DNA from: Misgurnus anguillicaudatus
Taxonomy: Eukaryota > Chordata > Actinopteri > Cypriniformes > Cobitidae
Length of the DNA stretch: 64,000 bases
Reading direction: 5' to 3'
Assembly (NCBI RefSeq): GCF_027580225.2
Contig: NC_073342.2
Span: 16,379,001-16,443,000 of the forward strand
Shown here: positions 58,097 through 64,000 of the stretch, piece by piece
Layout of the letters: every line of letters begins with the position of its first letter
Numbering within the stretch: the stretch's first letter is position 1
Program-made: the position numbers and the translations under genes
The notes under the pieces: generated by a model
What the model saw: only the letters and a program-made list of their open reading frames with translations
Told to the model about the DNA's origin: nothing
Database searches by the model: none

Positions 58097-58795
58097 AGGG
58101 ACACTCCCCTTTTCTGAAAATATGCTAATTTTTCAGCTCCCCTAGAGTTAAACATTTGATTCTTACCGTTTTGAAATCCATTCAGCCAATCTCAGGGTCT
58201 GGCGGTACCACTTTTAGCATAGCTTAGCATAATTCATTGAATCTGATTAGACCATTAGCATCGTGCTAAAAAAATACCAGTTTTGATATTTTCCTATTTT
58301 AAAATTTGAATCTTCTGTAGTGACATCGTGTACTAAGACTGACGGAAAATTAAAAGTTGCCATTTTCTGGGCATATATAGCTAGGAACTACACTCTCATT
58401 CTGGTGTAATAATTGAGGACTTTGCTGCTGTAACATGGCTACAGGAGGCGCAATGATATTACGCAGCGCCTGAAAATAGTCCCCTTGGAAACTTTCAATA
58501 GCAGGGGACTATTTCAGGCACTGCGTAATGTCATTGCGCTTCCTACAGTCATCGGTCATAGTACACGATAGAACTACAGAAGAGTCAAGTTTTAAATAGG
58601 AAAAATATTGAAACTCTTTATTTTTAGCGCAATGCTAATGGTCTAATCAGATTCCATGGATTGTGCTAAGATATGCTACAAGTGGTACCGCCAGACCCGG
58701 AGATCGGCTGAATGGATTTCAAAACGGTAAAACTCAAGTTTAACTCTAGGGGAGCTGGAAAATGAGCATATTGTCAAAAAAAGTGGAGTGTCCCT
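58097..58795. mobile_element. 699-bp foldback TTAA MITE (AGGGACACTCC family)
   Basis: AGGGACACTCCCCTTTTCTG and AAAAAGTGGAGTGTCCCT ends are flanked by TTAA (58093-58096, 58796-58799). Arms mirror throughout (TTAGCATAGCTTAGCATAAT against its inverse). Best preserved member of this family here. Confidence 0.88.
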
Positions 58796-59099
58796 TTAAT
58801 CATCTAGTACAGTGGTTCCCAACCTGGGGTCCGGTCCCCCAAGTATACAGGGGGAGTATACATGGGTTTACGATCTGATATGCTTAAAATGCATAAAATG
58901 TTCCACAATTTTTTTATCATCATTTGCTAACAATGCCATATTTAAAATACTCTCGTGTAATGGTTTAAATTTTGATTGCTCGATCTTAAAATGCTTGTCA
59001 ACGTAACAGCAAATTCAAAGGGCCAGACAGATGTTGCGGGTTTGGGGCTCAGATTGTCATTCATGTACTTACATAGAAAAATGTTGGGAACCACTGATT

Positions 59100-59250
59100 T
59101 TGTACACATGGGCTTGGAAACCGAAAGTTGCCACTTCGAGTCTCTCAGCCAGCAGGTTGCCTCTGAGAAAGGCACGTTTGCCTCAATTGCTCCCCGGGTG
59201 CTCCAGTGATGGCTTCCCAATGTGTATGTGTGTTCATAGTTGATAATCAT
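59100..59250 (+). repeat. tRNA-derived SINE fragment (likely)
   Basis: AGTTGCCACTTCGAGTCTCT and CTCAATTGCTCCCCGGGTGC resemble the B-box and body of fish tRNA-derived SINEs. Ends not defined. Confidence 0.5.
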
Positions 59251-59266
59251 TTCTCGTTTACTTTAA

Positions 59267-59692
59267 AGGGGACATACCATGAAAATTTAACTTTTTCCAT
59301 GTTTAAATGCCCTAATTGTGTACCCAGTGCTTTTACCAACCTAGAAAATGTAAATAAGATCAACCCAGTAACTTAGTTTTGGTAAACCATTCTCCACAAG
59401 CATGTAAAAAAATAGGTCATTGAAATTTGGCTCCCCTTGTGATGTCAGAAGGGAGTAATACCGCCCCTTAATCTGCGCTATCCAACCACGCACTGCCATT
59501 TAGTGCAGAGATCAGCTCATTTGCATTTTAAAAGACACACCCAAAACAGCACATTTTTGCTCACACCTACATTTTAACATGCTGTATTAAATAATCTTTA
59601 TGGTATTTTGAGCTAAAACTTCACATACGTACTCTGGGGACACCAAAGATTTATTTGACATCTTAAAAAAAAAGTCTTGTGAAATGTCCCCT
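59267..59692 (+). repeat. AGGGGACAT-type TTAA MITE, best copy
   Basis: Starts AGGGGACATACCATGAAAAT after TTAA (59263-59266); ends AATGTCCCCT. Used as the reference for the other copies of this family in the window. Confidence 0.8.
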
Positions 59693-59772
59693 ATAAACCC
59701 CCCCCCATTTGGTAACTCTTACAACAAGTGGAAGTTAATGGAATAACACAATGGAACTTGAACAATACAGCA

Positions 59773-59778
59773 TTTATT
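59773..59778 (-). terminator. pla2g15: Candidate poly(A) signal of pla2g15
   Basis: TTTATT on plus (AATAAA on minus), about 820 nt past the stop, followed on the minus strand by T/G-rich sequence. Confidence 0.45.
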
Positions 59779-59779
59779 A

Positions 59780-60595
59780 ATCTATAGGTTCATTTCTGAA
59801 TCTACAAAAACAAATGCAGATTTTGCAATGTATAAATTAACATTAGTTAATGCATCATTCATGCAAATTAACACTGAAAAGTAAATTTAAAAGTACCACA
59901 GATTAATAAAAATTCTGTAAAATTGCTAGTTTGATACACTATGATGCATTTACTATTGTTACCAAATACAACCGTATTGTAAAGTGTTACAGTTTACAAT
60001 ACTCTTTAAAAAGTAGAAATCGCTTGTCACATAATTGATCATATTTAAGAAGTCACGAAATAAAAATAAAACCGAGTGCACAATAGTGGTCACAGACGTT
60101 AGGCTGTGTTAAATTGAGCAATATAATGAGATGCCCATCGATGTTGAACATTCAAAACGGCAATGATAAAAATTTATAAATCAATACTAGTCAGACAGTC
60201 AACTGCACAAAAATACTGAAGTGTCAGTACAATTTGAATATAAAGGCCTTTGGAAAGATATTAAAAAAGCAATAGATTAAATCTGTAAATTTTACAAAAA
60301 CTACAAAGATTAAAAATTTAGGTGACATTAAATGGCACGGTAAAGCTATTTTGCTTAAACAAATGGCAATTCATTTTTTTTAACATGTGCTTTAAAATCT
60401 ATACAATAATTTCTATAAAACAATGATTGCACTGAACCACAGAAAGCGAATATATCCTGATGTCCTGATAAAACCGAATTCCACAACAAGGGAAGTGATC
60501 AACCAAAATGATTCACATCCATCCTAAAAGCAGAACCGTATCCCGTCTCTTTGGCAAACCAGAATCACCAGTTCAAAGTTAAGGGCTTAATGTTA
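59780..60595 (-). other. pla2g15: pla2g15 3' UTR (inferred)
   Basis: AT-rich, non-coding. It includes a short TTAGTTAATGCATCATTCAT-type repeat near 59845; otherwise nothing recognised. Confidence 0.45.
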
Positions 60596-61782
60596 TCACG
60601 GTGAGAAGAGCACTGATTTAATGTAAGAAACTGTGGTCACATTTAACAGCATTGCAACATGCTCATTCCCAGGCAGCTCAATCATACTGACAGGATGCTT
60701 TTGCTGACCTATCCAACGCTTGCACACTGTCGCGCTCAAAAAATTAACCGTCCCGTCTCCTTCTCCATTGATGACGGTGGGCTCTCCATCTGGAAAATTT
60801 GTGTAATTGTAAGCCTGAGCTGTAGGGATGCCAGTCCCATACAGGCAGTGAACGGGAACCCCCGGAGGCTCCAACGCGTTGACCAAGGGTTCGGTGTCCT
60901 CCCTCATGGCCCAGCCATCTTCATAGTCAATGTCTTTAAAGAAGCGTTGATAGTCTTTGACGGTGTACGTGGTGTTAGGCGTAGTCACCAGGGCCATGTC
61001 TGAGGGCCAGGAGTGGGCATACGGGAAGAGCCAAGCGGTGGAGACGGCTGTTCGCTGCTGGGTCCGAATCTTCAATGGACTGATGACAGGAATGCGGTCG
61101 TTGTCACCTGCGATGGGACCACAATGTTCAAATTAGACATGCATACAGTACAACCAATGAGTAAACAATTAATCTGAGTCTCACCTGTTGCCATAACTCT
61201 AAGAGTTTTGGCCACTCCAGCCCACGGGGGTCCGAGACACACAAAAGCCTTAATGTACCGATCCTTCCACGCCTGCGGTTGGTGGTTAAGGAAATACAGG
61301 GTATACAGATTTCCCATACTGTGTGCGATCAGGACCACGGGACCTCCAGCCTTTTCAGCCATTTCCTCAATCATATGCTGCAGTTCCAAGAAGTACTCCT
61401 TGTTTTCATCTAAAAAGTACAATCCAGAAGAGAAACGAGTGTCAAATCGTACATCATCAGTGCAGTTAAATAGTACAGACACTTACTTGGGGCTTTACGC
61501 CAGTCGTAGGGGGCTCCTCGTACATCATCGTCCCTGGTATACCCCCAATCAACCAATGCCTGTACTATGGTGAAAAAGTACATTCCTGAAAGAAACAAGG
61601 TACTTGTCAAACAATGGAGGTACCAAGTAGACATTTACATTATGACAGAAATGCACCACTCACCCACACTTCGTTTGCTTGGATCCAGGAATTCTACACT
61701 AAATGTTTTGCCAAATCCAGGTACCCTAACTTCCACCCCTGGCGGAGACTCGGTGAGGTGAGTGGTCCGATTGTACAGCAAC
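60596..61782 (-). CDS. pla2g15: Lysosomal phospholipase A2 group XV, last four coding exons
   Basis: PLA2G15 (also called LPLA2) is a soluble lysosomal alpha/beta hydrolase that deacylates phospholipids and transacylates ceramide. In transcript order, exons 61664-61782, 61487-61585, 61185-61409 and 60596-61107 encode the C-terminal 317 residues of a protein usually about 412 long. All junctions keep frame. The catalytic serine is in [16 protein letters not shown], the aspartate in GEGDGTVNF, and the histidine in [23 protein letters not shown] and [19 protein letters not shown] are family-typical, and several N-x-T sequons fit a glycosylated lysosomal protein. The closely related LCAT is less likely because the sequence follows PLA2G15 through the C-terminus. 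The signal peptide and first two exons were not found between 61783 and 64000, so they lie off the right edge. The stop is TGA at 60596-60598. Confidence 0.95.
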
Positions 61783-62059
61783 CTGGTACACAAAAATATG
61801 TACATTAAATTTATCCAGGTGATTGGTAAACAAGCTCTTAAATGTCAAGGCAGGCTGTCCCATTACTATTGGGTCATATATGTCGAGACATTTTTATGCA
61901 TTTTGCTGTTTTATGTATGAGTTTATACATTAATTTTTCTCTGTGATGATAGCCAGTTTGTGAAGACTATTGGGGCATGTTGTCACAGAACTCAACAGGT
62001 GTCCAATCTTATTTACTTGGCAAAAATGTTGGATGTTTTCTTTAATTGTTGTTTTCAAC

Positions 62060-62898
62060 CATAGAGACAGAACGCAGTTATGCAAATTTGAAAAACACGC
62101 CCACCGGGGGAAAACAATCTAACAGTCTCCATTGACTTTGTATTGCGAGAGGCGGCCTCCTTGTCATCTCCGGCTCAAAACAAAAACCAGAACAATGCCC
62201 AAAAGCCGCTGTGTGACAATATGCACAGCCAACAAGCCAAAGAACCCAGAAATAAGCCTTCACAAGCCGTCGAGCCGTAAAACCCAGCCCTTGAGGAGAA
62301 AAAAGTGGATCGCCGACTAGGTTTCCCTATAGTGGACGCAGTTCTACTAATATGAGTACTATGAAAAGTTGCCCGTTTCCACTTTTGTGTCTTTAAACGC
62401 TTGTTTTTTTAGCTCGACAGCTTATAAAAACTTATGTCTGTTTTTTTTTTAACTTGTTAGCTGTACACCTTGTCACACAGCAGCTTTTAGGTATTATTCT
62501 GTTTTTAAGTTTAATCTGTAAATAAGTTTTTATAAGCTGTCGACCTCAAAATACGAGCGTTTAAAGACACAAAAGTGGAAACAGGCAACTTTTCATAGTA
62601 CTACCATTAACGAAACTGCGTCCACTAGGGGAAACGTAGTCGGCGATCCACTTTTTTCTCCTCAAAGGCTGAGTTTTACGGCTCGACAGCTTATAAAAAC
62701 TTATTTCTGGGTTCTTTGGCTTGTTAGCTGTACATATTGTCACACAGCAGCTTTTAGGCATTATTCAGTTTTTTGTTATAAGCCAGAAATGACAAGGAGG
62801 CAGCCTCTCGCAATACAAAGTCAATGGAGACGGTTGGATTGTTTTCCCCCCGGTGGGCATTGTTTTCAGGTTATGACGTGCTGCGCTCTGTCTCTATG
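62060..62898. mobile_element. Foldback element carrying three THAP-domain fragments
   Basis: The ends CATAGAGACAGAACGCAG and CTGCGCTCTGTCTCTATG are inverted. The arms are long inverted copies of one sequence. The left arm (from 62195, plus) and right arm (from 62761, minus) each open with a THAP-like N-terminus (MPKSCCVTICTANKPKNPEI), including the invariant Trp in KKWIAD, and a third, more decayed copy reads minus from about 62505. The second half of the zinc-binding C2CH motif is missing. Such THAP starts occur in P-element-type transposases, so this is probably a non-autonomous derivative. It lies in pla2g15 intronic sequence. Confidence 0.75.
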
Positions 62899-63129
62899 AG
62901 TGTAAGGTATGTGGTTATAAATGACTGAGCTTCTCAAAATGCAGTTTTGGTTTCAATACCTGTATTTCAAATAGCATAATGTACAAAACGCAGAGTAAGG
63001 TATAGTATTTTAGTGAAGTATTTTAACTCACTAAAACTACAGATACTTGAAAATGTAACTCCGCTACATTTCATATAATATTTCATTACATAAAAAATTA
63101 AGGAATTCTATCTTGAACTTGCTAACATC

Positions 63130-63900
63130 TCCGTTCACAATATGTAAAACACTGAATAAGTAGGGTATCCACGGCAGGAAACTACGAGGGAAGCCACTGC
63201 TTACCAAAAATAAGATTGCTGCACGCCTAAAGTTTGCAAAAAAGCACATGGACACTCCACAGCGGTATTGGCCAAATGTTTTGTAGACTAATATAATAAA
63301 ATGTTACTATTTGTAAAAAACACACCGCTACATCTGCCGTAGAAAGGGCACGGCATATCATCATGAAAACATCATCTCAACTGTAAAGTATGGTGGAGGA
63401 AACAAAATGATTTGGGCCTGCTTTGCTGCATCAGGGCCTGGCCAGCTTGCAATCATCAAGGAAAAGATGAATTCCCAAGTATATCGGAAATTCTTCAGGA
63501 TAACGCGAGAATGTCTGTACGTCAGCTGAAACTGTGTAGAAGGTGGGTGATGCAACAGGACCCAAGTTTAAGCGAACCAAAACACAGAAGCAAGTCCACA
63601 ACAGAATGGCTTCAGAAAAACAAAATCCACCTTTTGGAGTGGCCAAGTCTGAGCTCAGACCTCAACCCAATAAAGATGCAACGGATTTACTTGATGCGGG
63701 CCATACATAAATATGACGGAGCTAACGCAGCCCTGCCAGGAAGAAGGGCCTTAAAGCCTCCTCAACGTGGTGCCGGTCTGAGCCACAGATACAGGAAACG
63801 ACTGGTTGAGGTTATTGTTCAACCAGTTATTAATTCTAAGGGTTCACTTACTTTTTCCACTGCCATTTTTAATGTTGAATGAGTATGTTCAATAAAGACA
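63130..63900 (+). pseudogene. Tc1/mariner-like transposase pseudogene
   Basis: Plus-strand phrases KIAARLKFAKKHMDTPQRYW, ISTVKYGGGNKMIWACFAAS and a decayed WPSLSSDLNP(IK) match Tc1-family transposase order (DDE catalytic domain). Several stops and frameshifts (for example after 63290 and near 63540) rule out function. The 3' part ends with ACTTACTTTTTCCACTGCC, resembling a Tc1 tail. Confidence 0.85.
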
Positions 63901-64000
63901 TGAAAGATCAGATTTTTTATGTAATAATTTTTAGACACATGTTTGTCAACACCCTTGACTATCTTAACGCTATCCTATAGCAATTTGTATGTATTTTACC

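Noticed and set aside
63412..63882. 156-codon frame resembling an intact transposase
   Set aside because: It covers only the C-terminal part of a Tc1-type transposase in a shifted frame; upstream stops and frameshifts make it a pseudogene.

Overview
The window is vertebrate nuclear DNA, almost certainly from a teleost fish and most likely a cyprinid (zebrafish/carp group). The genes are split by GT-AG introns and encode recognisable vertebrate proteins. The space between exons is packed with short inverted-repeat DNA transposons (TTAA-bounded MITEs, hAT-like MITEs and decayed Tc1/mariner copies) of the kind that fill cyprinid genomes. Species assignment is inference.

Gene order from left to right: fa2h first coding exon (minus, 17525-17827), with later exons presumably off the left edge; an unrecognised three-exon gene for a 115-residue basic protein (plus, 21951-25366); csnk2a2, casein kinase II alpha-prime, complete in 11 coding exons (minus, 33329-45051); ccdc113, a ciliary coiled-coil protein, complete in 8 exons (plus, 46362-49027); znf319, a multi-finger C2H2 protein in one coding exon (minus, 52301-54118, open to 54313); usb1, the U6 snRNA 3' exonuclease, complete in 7 exons (plus, 55690-57714); and the last four coding exons of pla2g15, lysosomal phospholipase A2 (minus, 60596-61782), whose 5' exons lie off the right edge. 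All named genes have human orthologues on 16q, and csnk2a2/ccdc113 and znf319/usb1 are arranged head to head, so this is a conserved syntenic block. The products act in unrelated places (ER sphingolipid hydroxylation, kinase signalling, cilia, nucleus, U6 maturation, lysosome). Shared promoters are the only functional linkage the sequence suggests.

Transposons: 1-4.9 kb holds a Tc1-like copy, a nested TTAA MITE and a foldback; 5-16 kb, foldback MITEs and an hAT-like element with a perfect 8-bp target duplication; 18-32 kb, nested palindromic elements; 33-44 kb, many MITEs in the csnk2a2 3' flank and introns; 48-59 kb, more TTAA elements; 62-64 kb, a foldback carrying three THAP-domain fragments and a Tc1 pseudogene. 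At least eight sequence-distinct MITE families share the same boundary rule (TTAA followed by AGG).

Exon boundaries were worked out by hand from reading frame, splice consensus and remembered family sequences. No alignment or database search was run. tRNA, rRNA and CRISPR features were not seen.
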